A stretch of 64,000 nucleotides of DNA from an uncultured Lachnospiraceae bacterium (GTDB taxonomy: Bacteria > Bacillota > Clostridia > Lachnospirales > Lachnospiraceae), in assembly GCA_947627245.1 (NCBI GenBank), contig CANQVH010000004.1, positions 1-64,000 of the forward strand, in the 5' to 3' direction. The first letter of the stretch is position 1, and each line of letters begins with the position of its first letter. Under the pieces are notes generated by a model that saw only the letters and a program-made list of their open reading frames with translations, was not told where the DNA came from and did not search any database. A program made the position numbers and the translations under genes. Of this stretch, positions 8,639 to 17,030 are shown in pieces.

Positions 8639-11600
8639 GTGAGGCTTATGAGGAAAAAAGCATTACATAAGGATTTCCGCGTTGAAATAAAAAAGAGCAA
8701 AAACCGCTTCCTGTCCATTTTTTTCATTGTGGCGCTGGGAGTGGCTTTTTTCTCTGGGATCCAGTCTTCCGCGCCGGATATGCGGCTGACCGGGGATTCA
8801 TATTTTGACGACAGCAATCTCATGGATTTGCGTGTCATCAGCACGCTTGGTCTGACGGAGGATGATTTGGACGCGCTCGGCGGCATCGAGGGCGTCTCTT
8901 TTGCCGTGGGCAGCTATATGGAGGACGTCTACTGCGGCGAGGGCGACGCGCGCGAGGTGCTTCATGTCGAGGCGCTTCAGAAGGAGATCAACGAGCTGAC
9001 GCCGGCAAAAGGAAGGCTCCCCGAACGCGCGGACGAGTGCTTTCTGGACGCCGCCTATGCGCTCAAGACCGGATACGAGCCGGGGGACGAGCTGGAGATC
9101 GAGGTGTCCTCCGAGGACGACAGCAGCCTGAGGCACAGAAGATTTACGGTCAGCGGCTACGGCTACAGCCCCTGCTATCTGTCGTTCAATCGCGGCAGCA
9201 CGTCGCTCGGCACAGGTTCGCTGGCCGGGTTTGCCTATGTGCTTCCGGAGGAATTTGACGCGGAGGTCTACAGCGTCATCTATCTGCGGGCGAACGGCGC
9301 GGCGGAAAAGACGGCGTTTACCGATGGCTATGACGATCTCGTGGACGCGGTCAGTGAACGCATCGAAGGAATTGCGGACGCGCGGTGCGAGATTCGCTAC
9401 AATGATGTCATGGAGACGGCGGAGTCCGAGCTCGCGGAGGCGAAGCAGGAGGTCGCGGACGGGAAGCAGGAGCTCGCCGATGCGAAACAGGAGCTTGCCG
9501 ACGGAAAGGCGGAGGCGGAGTCCGAGCTCGCGGAGGCGGAATCCGAGCTCGTGGAAGGGGAGCAGGAGCTCTCTGACGGGAAGAGGGATCTCTGGGATGC
9601 CAGCGAAGAGGTTGCGGACGGCGAGCGGGAGCTGAAGGACGGCGAGAAGGAGATTGAGGAGAATGAATCCAAGCTTGCGGAAGGCAGGAGCCAGATGGAG
9701 GAAGCGCAGGGAACTTTGGATTCCGGAGAAAAAGAATACAATTCCGGCTTGAAGGAATACAACAAGGAATCCGTCAAGGGCGAGAAGGAGCTGAGAGCCG
9801 CGCAGAAGCAGATCGACGCGGGAAGGGAGCAGCTCAAAGAAGGCAGGAAGACGTATCGGGCAAACCTTGCGGCATACAATGCGGGGCAGAAGCAGCTCGC
9901 GGCGGCGGAGGAGCAGCTCACACAGCAGCAGGCGGCTTATGATGCGGGCGCGCAGCAGCTTGCGGCCGGAAAAGCTCAGTATGAGGCGGGGCTTGAGCAG
10001 TATAATACAGGTCTGGCAGCGTACAATGCCGCGAACACGAAGCTGGCGGCGCAGCAGCAGGAATACGACAGTACGATAGCGACGGTGCAGACGGCGGCGG
10101 CCGCAGCGCTCAAGGCGCAGCAGGAGTGCGATGCGAGGGTCGCGCAGAATCGCGCGGAGGCGGAAGCAAAGAACGGGCAGCTTGCGGAGGCGAAAAGCAC
10201 AGTTGATTCGCTGACGGGAGAGCTTACCGCCGCTCAGAATGAATTAGAAACTCTGAAAAAAGATCTCGAACAGCAAACCGCACTGCTTGACACCCAAAAG
10301 GCAGCATTAAAGAACTTGCAGGATAATCCGCAGTTTAAGGAGGGGTCAGACCGGACTGTTCCGGATGATTACACCCCGGAATATGTGCAGCAACTGGCTG
10401 ACGCGCAAGCGGCCGTTGACACGCAGAGCGGCGTGGTAAATGATGCGGATGCGAAGGTAAAAGCGCAGGATGCGGTCGTCACTCAAAAAAACGCTGAGCT
10501 TACCGCGCAGCAGGGGACCGTCTCTTCCTTGGAGACGGAAATCGCGGCGCTCGATACGGAATACAACGATCGGTTGAGTCCGGAGCAGCAGCAGAAGCAG
10601 CAGGCGGCGGCAGAGGCAGCGGCCACGCGCGACGCTGCCGTGGCGGGTCTTGAGGAAGCGAAGGGCCAGATGGATGAAGCCGCCAAGACGCTGGCCGGGC
10701 AGAAACAGACGCTGGACGCGACGGCGGCTACTCTGGCGCAGTCGAAGCAAGAGCTGGATGCAAAGGAACAGGAGCTGAATACGGCCGGCCAGCAGCTCGC
10801 TGCGGCATGGCAGGAGCTGAACACACAGAAAACACAGGCAGCGACGGCCAAGACACAGCTTGCGGCGGCCAAAAAGACACTGGATACGAACGAGAAAAAA
10901 CTGAAAAAAGGTCAGAAGGAGATCGACGACGGATATAAGGAGCTGCGGGAGGCGAAAGCGCAGTTGACTTCAGCGCGCAGGCAGCTCGATTCCGGCTGGG
11001 CGCAGCTTGCGGCTTCACGGTCGCAGGTGACGGACGGAGAACGGCAGCTCTCGGAGGGACGACAAAAGCTGAGTGATGCGCGGACCGATCTGGCGGATGC
11101 GAGACGGCAGATAGCGGACGGGCAGAAAGAGATCGTGGAGAACAAGCATAAGCTGGAAGACGGCTGGGAGGACTACGAGGAAGGGAAAAAAGAGGCTGAG
11201 GATGAGATCGCGGAGGGCGAGCAGAAGATAAGGGACGCGGAGGCGGATCTGGCGGACGCCGAGGAGCAGATCGCGGATGCCGAGGAGCAGCTTGCCGAGC
11301 TGCGTTATCCGGATTGGTATGTGGACAACCGCAGCGCGCTTCCGGAGCACGCCGGATTCGGGGAGAACGCGGAGCGTCTCTCGAACATCGCCAAGGTTGT
11401 GCCGATCCTGTTCTTCTTGGTCGCCGCTCTGATCTCTCTGACGACAATGACGCGCATGGTCGAGGAGGAGCGCACGCAGATCGGGACGCTGAAAGCGCTC
11501 GGATACGGAAAATGGTCGATTGCCTCCAAATATCTGAAGTACGCGTTCCTTGCGACGCTTGGCGGCGGCGCGGCAGGTATTTTGATCGGTGAAAAGATTT

Positions 11601-12994
11601 TCCCGTGGGTGATTATCAACGCATACGGGATCATGTACCAGCACATTCCGGAGATTCTGCTCCCGTACAACTGGAGCTACGGCCTGATTGCGATGGGAGC
11701 GGCCCTGCTCTGCACGATCGGAGCAACGGTCTCCGCCTGCTACAAAGAGCTTATGGCCGTTCCGGCGCAGCTCATGCGTCCGCCTGCTCCGAAGGAGGGC
11801 AAGCGTGTCTGGCTGGAACGGATCACGTTCCTGTGGAAACGGCTCAGCTTCACATGGAAATCCACGGTGCGCAATCTGTTCCGTTACAAAAAGCGTTTTC
11901 TAATGACGATTATCGGCATCGGCGGTTGTATGGGTCTTCTGCTTGTGGGGTATGGGCTGCTTGACTCGATTACGGACATCGGGACATTGCAGTTTGACGA
12001 GCTGCAGCTCTATGACGCGGTCGTCGTGCTGGACACGGATGCGGATGCGTCGGAGATCGGAGAGGTAGAGGACGCCCTGCACGCGGACGAGAGGGTGACG
12101 CACGCCAAGCGCTTCTATATGCAGTTGACGGATGTGCAGACGGAAGGAATCACGGACAAAGAATGGTCGGTCTATCTGTATGTGCCGGAGGACAAGAAAG
12201 AACTGGAAGGATTTTTCCGCTTCCGCGACCGTGAGACGAAGGAGCCCTATGAGCTGACCGACGAGGGCGCGATCATCACGGAAAAGATCGCGAAGGAGCT
12301 GGGTATCAAGGCGGGCGGTACGATCACGCTCGAGCAGGAAGAGGGGGACGACGTCGAGGTGCCTGTCGCCGCCGTATGCGAGAATTATCTGTCGCACTAC
12401 CTGTATATGACGCCCGCGCTCTACGAGAAGATATACGGGGAGGCGCCGGAGTTTAACAGTATCTTTTTCGAGAGCGGCGAGCCGCAGGAGGGGATCGAGG
12501 AGATAGGCGAGAAGATGCTGAGCTACGATGCCGTGCTCAATGTGACCTACACCGGGACGCTTGCGGAGCAGATCGAAAATATGCTCGGGGCGATGGACGT
12601 CGTCATGCTGGTGCTGATCGTCTCGGCCGGCGCGCTTGCAATCGTGGTGCTCTACAACCTCAACAACATCAACATCAACGAACGGCGCAGAGAGCTCGCC
12701 ACGCTGAAGGTGCTCGGCTTCTACAACGGCGAGGTGGCGGCCTACGTCTACCGAGAGAATATCCTGCTCACGCTGATCGGCGCCGCGCTCGGGATTGTGC
12801 TCGGGAAGCTTCTGCACGCCTACATCATCACGACGATTGAGGTGGACGCCTGCATGTTCGGCCGCAACATCAATCTGCCGAGCTTTGTGTACGGAACGCT
12901 TTTCACGATCGGATTTTCCATGATCGTCAACGGCTTCATGTACTTTAAGCTGAAGAAGATTGATATGGTCGAGTCGCTCAAGAGCGTGGAATAA
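8639..12994 (+). CDS. FtsX-type ABC permease with giant coiled-coil insertion
   Basis: A 1451-residue membrane protein. One N-terminal TM helix (about 22-40) and an external domain lead into a long charged coiled-coil region (about 265-890), with heptad-like repeats such as ELADGKQ and later Ala/Gln-rich stretches. Two FtsX permease blocks follow, with family signatures (EEERTQIGTLKALGYG; ERRRELATLKVLGF) and several TM helices each. The coil repeats resemble those of YhgE/Pip-type proteins. It forms a complex with the preceding ATPase. The coil probably projects into the cell wall; cargo is unknown. The start is GTG 8639 or ATG 8648; neither has a strong ribosome site. Confidence 0.85.
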   Translation: MRLMRKKALHKDFRVEIKKSKNRFLSIFFIVALGVAFFSGIQSSAPDMRLTGDSYFDDSNLMDLRVISTLGLTEDDLDALGGIEGVSFAVGSYMEDVYCGEGDAREVLHVEALQKEINELTPAKGRLPERADECFLDAAYALKTGYEPGDELEIEVSSEDDSSLRHRRFTVSGYGYSPCYLSFNRGSTSLGTGSLAGFAYVLPEEFDAEVYSVIYLRANGAAEKTAFTDGYDDLVDAVSERIEGIADARCEIRYNDVMETAESELAEAKQEVADGKQELADAKQELADGKAEAESELAEAESELVEGEQELSDGKRDLWDASEEVADGERELKDGEKEIEENESKLAEGRSQMEEAQGTLDSGEKEYNSGLKEYNKESVKGEKELRAAQKQIDAGREQLKEGRKTYRANLAAYNAGQKQLAAAEEQLTQQQAAYDAGAQQLAAGKAQYEAGLEQYNTGLAAYNAANTKLAAQQQEYDSTIATVQTAAAAALKAQQECDARVAQNRAEAEAKNGQLAEAKSTVDSLTGELTAAQNELETLKKDLEQQTALLDTQKAALKNLQDNPQFKEGSDRTVPDDYTPEYVQQLADAQAAVDTQSGVVNDADAKVKAQDAVVTQKNAELTAQQGTVSSLETEIAALDTEYNDRLSPEQQQKQQAAAEAAATRDAAVAGLEEAKGQMDEAAKTLAGQKQTLDATAATLAQSKQELDAKEQELNTAGQQLAAAWQELNTQKTQAATAKTQLAAAKKTLDTNEKKLKKGQKEIDDGYKELREAKAQLTSARRQLDSGWAQLAASRSQVTDGERQLSEGRQKLSDARTDLADARRQIADGQKEIVENKHKLEDGWEDYEEGKKEAEDEIAEGEQKIRDAEADLADAEEQIADAEEQLAELRYPDWYVDNRSALPEHAGFGENAERLSNIAKVVPILFFLVAALISLTTMTRMVEEERTQIGTLKALGYGKWSIASKYLKYAFLATLGGGAAGILIGEKIFPWVIINAYGIMYQHIPEILLPYNWSYGLIAMGAALLCTIGATVSACYKELMAVPAQLMRPPAPKEGKRVWLERITFLWKRLSFTWKSTVRNLFRYKKRFLMTIIGIGGCMGLLLVGYGLLDSITDIGTLQFDELQLYDAVVVLDTDADASEIGEVEDALHADERVTHAKRFYMQLTDVQTEGITDKEWSVYLYVPEDKKELEGFFRFRDRETKEPYELTDEGAIITEKIAKELGIKAGGTITLEQEEGDDVEVPVAAVCENYLSHYLYMTPALYEKIYGEAPEFNSIFFESGEPQEGIEEIGEKMLSYDAVLNVTYTGTLAEQIENMLGAMDVVMLVLIVSAGALAIVVLYNLNNININERRRELATLKVLGFYNGEVAAYVYRENILLTLIGAALGIVLGKLLHAYIITTIEVDACMFGRNINLPSFVYGTLFTIGFSMIVNGFMYFKLKKIDMVESLKSVE
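9421..11300 (+). repeat. Coiled-coil-encoding repeat region in the permease gene
   Basis: Degenerate in-frame repeats of short units (often seven codons) such as ELADGKQ, ELAEAES and QIADAEE. They are coding, with no fixed spacer, so they are not a CRISPR array. They could recombine to lengthen or shorten the coil. Confidence 0.75.
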
Positions 12995-13005
12995 TATTAT
13001 TTTAC

Positions 13006-13034
13006 TGGACGAATGTGGGAAATCAGTGTATTAT
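13006..13034 (+). promoter_or_regulatory. Promoter of the transketolase operon
   Basis: TGGACG (13006-13011), a 17-bp spacer and TATTAT (13029-13034), followed by the ribosome site AAAGGAAAGG before the ATG at 13074. Confidence 0.6.
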
Positions 13035-13073
13035 CTAATTAGTTAATTATGATAGAAAGGAAAGGTAACCATT

Positions 13074-13913
13074 ATGACGACACTTGAGTTACAGAAAATG
13101 GCGAACGAGGTTCGCAAGGGTATCGTGACGGCGGTGCACAGCGCGAAAGCTGGACACCCGGGCGGATCACTCTCGGCGGCAGACCTGTTCACCTACCTCT
13201 ATTTCGAGGAGATGAACATCGACCCGAAGGATCCGAAGAATCCGGACAGGGACCGTTTCGTGCTCTCGAAAGGGCACACGGCTCCGGGCTACTATTCCGC
13301 GATGGCGCACAGGGGCTATTTCCCGGTGGAGGATCTGACGACGCTGCGCAAGGTCGGCTCGCATCTGCAGGGGCATCCGTGCATGCAGCACATCGCCGGC
13401 ATCGATATGTCCTCGGGCTCTCTGGGACAGGGTATCTCGGCGGCGGTCGGTATGGCGCTCGCGGGGAAGATGGACGGCAAGTCCTACCGCGTCTACACAC
13501 TGCTCGGCGACGGCGAGATTCAGGAAGGTCAGGTCTGGGAGGCGGCGATGTTCGCGGGTCACAGGAAGCTGGACAACCTTGTCGTGATCGTGGACAACAA
13601 CGGCCTTCAGATCGACGGCAACATCGCGGACGTCTGCTCGCCGTACCCGATCGATAAGAAGTTTGAAGCGTTCAATTTCCATGTGATCAACGTGGCAGAC
13701 GGCAACGACATGGATCAACTGCGCGCGGCGTTCGCGGAAGCGAAGACCACGAAGGGCATGCCGACGGCGATCATCATGAAGACCGTCAAAGGAAAGGGCG
13801 TTTCCTTTATGGAGAATCAGGCGTCTTGGCACGGCACGGCTCCGAACGATGAGCAGTACGCCGTCGCTATGGCAGACTTAGAGAAAGTGGGGGAAGCATT
13901 ATGTCAGAAGTAA
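13074..13913 (+). CDS. tkt: Transketolase, N-terminal (thiamine-diphosphate-binding) subunit
   Basis: The 279-residue first half of a split transketolase, transferring two-carbon units in the non-oxidative pentose phosphate pathway. It shows HPGGSLSAAD near the N-terminus, SKGHTAPGYY, and the ThDP/Mg motif beginning GDGEIQEGQ and ending near NN. The stop overlaps the next gene by 13 bp, which indicates translational coupling and equal expression of the two subunits. Split transketolases are common in clostridia and archaea. Confidence 0.94.
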   Translation: MTTLELQKMANEVRKGIVTAVHSAKAGHPGGSLSAADLFTYLYFEEMNIDPKDPKNPDRDRFVLSKGHTAPGYYSAMAHRGYFPVEDLTTLRKVGSHLQGHPCMQHIAGIDMSSGSLGQGISAAVGMALAGKMDGKSYRVYTLLGDGEIQEGQVWEAAMFAGHRKLDNLVVIVDNNGLQIDGNIADVCSPYPIDKKFEAFNFHVINVADGNDMDQLRAAFAEAKTTKGMPTAIIMKTVKGKGVSFMENQASWHGTAPNDEQYAVAMADLEKVGEALCQK

Positions 13914-14839
13914 AGAAGATCGCTACCAGAGAAAGTTACGGAAACGCGCTGGCGGAGCTCGGCGCCGAGCATGAGGATCTCGTCGTTCTGGATGCTGACC
14001 TTGCAGGCGCGACGAAGACAGGCGTATTCAAGAAAGCGTTCCCGGATCGCCACATCGACTGCGGGATCGCGGAGTGCAACATGATGGGTATTGCGGCAGG
14101 TCTTTCCACGACGGGGAAGGTGCCGTTCGCGAGCACGTTCGCGATGTTCGCTTCGGGGCGCGCGTATGAGCAGGTAAGGAATTCGATCGGCTATCCGCAT
14201 ATGAACGTGAAGATTGGCGCGACGCACGCCGGCATCTCGGTCGGTGAGGACGGCGCGTCCCACCAGTGCAATGAGGATCTGGCCCTGATGCGTGAGATTC
14301 CGGGCATGGTCGTGATCAACCCGGCGGACGACGTCGAGGCAAGAGCCGCGGTGAAGGCTGCCTATGAGTATGTCGGACCGGTCTATCTGCGCTTTGGCCG
14401 TCTGGCTGTTCCGGTAATCAATACGAATCCGGATTACAAATTTGAGATCGGCAAGGGCATCACGCTCCGCGAAGGCACGGACGTCACGGTATTCGCGACC
14501 GGCCTGTGCGTAAACAGCGCGCTCGAAGCGGCGGAAATGCTCGCGGCGGACGGCATTTCCGCGAAGATCATCAACATCCACACGATCAAGCCGCTCGACG
14601 AAGAGCTTGTGGTATCGGCCGCGAAAGCGACCGGCAAGGTTGTGACCGTCGAGGAGCATTCCGTGATCGGCGGCTTGGGAAGCGCGGTCTGCGAGACGCT
14701 GTGCGCGAAGGCTCCGACTCCGGTGCTGCGCATCGGCGTGCAGGATGTGTTTGGCGAGTCCGGCTCAGCCGTGGCGCTGCTCGAGAAGTACAAGCTTGAC
14801 GGCAAGGGCGTCTACGAGCAGATTAAGGCGTGGGTATAA
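13901..14839 (+). CDS. tkt: Transketolase, C-terminal subunit
   Basis: A 312-residue subunit carrying the pyrimidine-binding domain (about 1-170; DADLAGATKTG, GIAECNMMGIAAGLS, GASHQ) and the C-terminal domain. It joins the upstream subunit to form the active enzyme. It starts inside the last codons of the first subunit gene, preceded by the GGGGGAAG-like ribosome site. A terminator follows. Confidence 0.94.
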   Translation: MSEVKKIATRESYGNALAELGAEHEDLVVLDADLAGATKTGVFKKAFPDRHIDCGIAECNMMGIAAGLSTTGKVPFASTFAMFASGRAYEQVRNSIGYPHMNVKIGATHAGISVGEDGASHQCNEDLALMREIPGMVVINPADDVEARAAVKAAYEYVGPVYLRFGRLAVPVINTNPDYKFEIGKGITLREGTDVTVFATGLCVNSALEAAEMLAADGISAKIINIHTIKPLDEELVVSAAKATGKVVTVEEHSVIGGLGSAVCETLCAKAPTPVLRIGVQDVFGESGSAVALLEKYKLDGKGVYEQIKAWV

Positions 14840-14888
14840 GGACGACTGATCACTCAGACTGAATGCGAGAATTCAATATAAGTAAGGA

Positions 14889-14926
14889 AAGAGGACAGGT
14901 ACGAAAACGTATCTTGTCCTCTTTTT
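14889..14926 (+). terminator. Terminator of the transketolase operon
   Basis: Stem of AGAGGACAGGTACG with its near-complement around an AAAA loop, followed by five T. It also abuts the end of the convergent antitoxin-like gene. Confidence 0.85.
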
Positions 14927-15233
14927 AAAATTTCTTCTGATGAATATCGTATCGAAAAAGACATTTCTTCGAGTTCCTTCTATTTTGAAAATGATTGCGG
15001 AGCTCATCTTCAGAAACCCAGCCCTCTTTTTCGGCAGAGCGGATACCTGCATTCAGCTCACACATCAAGCGTATCATAGTTTCCGCCTTTTGAAAATTCT
15101 CTTCATCTTCCATATTTCGGATGCTGTACACACCATGACCGTTTCGTGTCAGATAAACAGGCGATCCGGCAGATACTTTTTCCGGGATAGTACCATAATT
15201 TCTCAGATCAGAGACGGGCGCAATCGTAGGCAT
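14925..15233 (-). CDS. Phd/YefM-like antitoxin without a visible toxin
   Basis: A 102-residue protein. Residues 1-55 fit the Phd/YefM fold: VSDLRNYGTIPEKV, then a strand-turn (PVYLTRNGHGVYSIRNMEDEE). The C-terminal half is helical and charged, as expected of a toxin-binding tail. The start at 15233 is set by AAGGAAGT upstream. No RelE/ParE or Doc toxin follows; the gene ends against the transketolase terminator. It may be orphaned, act on a toxin elsewhere, or be a simple autorepressor. Confidence 0.7.
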   Translation of the reverse strand: MPTIAPVSDLRNYGTIPEKVSAGSPVYLTRNGHGVYSIRNMEDEENFQKAETMIRLMCELNAGIRSAEKEGWVSEDELRNHFQNRRNSKKCLFRYDIHQKKF

Positions 15234-15455
15234 ATGCGCACTTCCTTTCGATAGATTTGCAGAAACATTATATAGCATGTCTTGTGCAGGTGGTCAAGGA
15301 TACATCCGGAAAAGAAATCATAGAAAAAGGTTGGACGGTTACAAATTTTCTGTAATTTTCCAAAAGAAAGATAGAATAAAATATCCGGACAGGCTATTAC
15401 TATATTTCTATACATGAGGATGAAAACCGAAATTTTCTGAAAGGAGAAATCACAA

Positions 15456-16427
15456 ATGAGTACAGTGATATTAAATGAGGAAATACTAGCCGCATACGGT
15501 AGACACCTGCGCACCAATGAAAAAAGCCCGCATACGATTGATAAATACCTCCGTGACGCGGAGGCATTCCGCGGCTTCGCATCCGGCCGGCCGCTTACGA
15601 AAGAGCTCACGGTCGATTATAAAAGATATTTGATCGAGTCCGGGAAGTACGCGGACAGCAGCATCAATTCCATGATTGCGTCCCTGCGGGGACTTTTCAA
15701 ATATCTGGGAAGAGACGACTGCAACGTCACGAGGCTTCGCACGCAGGAAATGCCGTATTGCCCCGAAAACAAAAGCCTCACGATGGAGGAATATCAGAGG
15801 CTTCTGAAGGCTGCGGAGGGAAACCAGCGTTTGCAGATGATGCTGAAGGTGCTTGCCGGGACCGGAATACGGATTTCAGAGCTGAAATATTTCACCGTAG
15901 AGGCAATCCGCAAGAAGGAACGTCAGACGAGTATTCGCGTCTCATGCAAAAAGAAAAGCCGCGAGATCATCATTCCGGACGGACTGCGGGAAGAGCTTAC
16001 CAGTTATACGGAAGAGAATGGGATCAGGGAGGGCGTGATTTTTCGGACGAGAAGCGGCAAACCGGTGGACCGGAGCAATTTCTGGAAGCAGATGAAACGT
16101 TTGTGCAAGAAAACAGGGATCGACGAGGCAAAGGTATTTCCCCATAATATCCGCAAGCTGTTCGCGCGAACGTTTTATGAACGATCCCACGATATCGCGC
16201 AGCTTGCCTGTCTGCTTGGGCACAGCAGCATCAACACGACGATGATCTATATCAAAAGGACGGAACGGGAGGTCAGGGCGAAGGTAGACTGGATTATGAA
16301 GGAAATTCTGCACAAGATTGGGAGGCAGGAAGAACACGGTTCGCGGGGAAAGAAGTATGGAAGCCGAAAACCGGGGAGAGAGAAAGGGAAATATAAATAT
16401 AAAAATTGCACAACATTATCTATATAA
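15456..16427 (+). CDS. Tyrosine recombinase, probable invertase of the adjacent switch
   Basis: A 323-residue XerC/D-type site-specific recombinase with a SAM-like core-binding domain (about 1-100) and a catalytic domain. Catalytic residues are visible: R139 (GTGIRIS), a lysine in the beta-hairpin (about 165-168), H230 and R233 (HNIR), H256 (LLGHSS) and nucleophile Y265 (MIYIK). A basic tail (about 285-323) is added. The stop codon TAA (16425-16427) lies inside the left inverted repeat, so inversion leaves the reading frame intact. RBS AAAGGAG precedes ATG 15456. Position next to a pair of 28-bp inverted repeats makes it the likely invertase; integration of a mobile element is less likely because no other mobility genes are present. 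Confidence 0.9.
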   Translation: MSTVILNEEILAAYGRHLRTNEKSPHTIDKYLRDAEAFRGFASGRPLTKELTVDYKRYLIESGKYADSSINSMIASLRGLFKYLGRDDCNVTRLRTQEMPYCPENKSLTMEEYQRLLKAAEGNQRLQMMLKVLAGTGIRISELKYFTVEAIRKKERQTSIRVSCKKKSREIIIPDGLREELTSYTEENGIREGVIFRTRSGKPVDRSNFWKQMKRLCKKTGIDEAKVFPHNIRKLFARTFYERSHDIAQLACLLGHSSINTTMIYIKRTEREVRAKVDWIMKEILHKIGRQEEHGSRGKKYGSRKPGREKGKYKYKNCTTLSI

Positions 16428-16437
16428 TGTGGTGCAA
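16406..16437 (+). repeat. Left recombination site of the putative invertible switch
   Basis: The 28 bp at 16410-16437 are an exact reverse complement of 16866-16893. The site is itself two-armed: TTGCACAACATTAT, a CTAT spacer, and ATAATGTGGTGCAA, with 13 of 14 arm positions matching in inverted orientation. This is the expected form of a tyrosine-recombinase core site. Confidence 0.85.
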
Positions 16438-16865
16438 TATGTAAGCAGGTATTATTACCAAAATCTAAGTCGAAACTTATGATAGCACTTTCAGAGTGAA
16501 ATGGCAAGAGATATATAAATGGTAATTTTGGAAATTTGACAAAAATCTTATGAGATGTTTTCAAACTTATCTGAAAATTAAAAGGGAATTATCTAAAACA
16601 AATCGATGTACAAGGATAAAAAGCTGTCTGCTCAGAATATGCGGAATTCGGACATATTTTTGACATGCTTAAAAAGCTTTTGTAAAAATCATTCCAAAAG
16701 CTGGCAGACAGATTTTTTATTTATATGCCTTGATACGCGCAGATCGTCGGGTCCACACTGCCGGAAGGGGATGGGGCTCTTTTCATTTACATCTTTTCTG
16801 AAAAAACAATCATTATGTATTTTTTAAAACCGCTTTATTATTTCTAAACCGTGCCCCATTCTTCC
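16438..16865. promoter_or_regulatory. Putative invertible control segment (428 bp, non-coding)
   Basis: AT-rich, with no convincing gene. On the plus strand TTGACA (16660-16665), 17 bp and TAAAAA (16683-16688) could read toward the helicases. On the minus strand TTGTCA and TTTATA, 17 bp apart (between about 16513 and 16541), could read toward the recombinase and would face the helicases after inversion. A stem of CTGTCTGC (16624-16631) with GCAGACAG (16704-16711), followed by TTTTTT, could stop transcripts coming through from the recombinase. Which orientation is ON cannot be decided from sequence. Confidence 0.65.
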
Positions 16866-16893
16866 TTGCACCACATTATATAGATAATGTTGT
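16866..16893 (-). repeat. Right recombination site of the putative invertible switch
   Basis: Exact 28-bp inverted copy of 16410-16437. Its outer arm (ATAATGTTGTAAAT) is more diverged at the far end than the inner arm. The 137 bp from here to the helicase start are leader sequence. Confidence 0.85.
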
Positions 16894-17030
16894 AAATATT
16901 CGAGACGGTCCGGCAGGAGGAAGACACTAGCGGAAAGCCACATTTCGAGAAGCAGTGGCAGCCGTTTCCGGAAGTAAGCCGGTGGCAGATTAATGGCGTA
17001 TTCAAAAGCAGGAAATGAAGGTGAACAGCT

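Noticed and set aside
9421-11300. Regular repeats suggestive of a CRISPR or satellite array
   Set aside because: They are in-frame degenerate coding repeats for a coiled coil, with no constant repeat plus unique spacer pattern and no cas genes.
15456-16427. Integrase of a prophage or integrative element
   Set aside because: No phage, conjugation or excisionase genes and no flanking direct att-like repeats; inverted sites beside it fit an invertase instead.
16606-16827. 73-codon frame inside the putative invertible segment
   Set aside because: No ribosome site, no family resemblance, and it overlaps the promoter and hairpin candidates.
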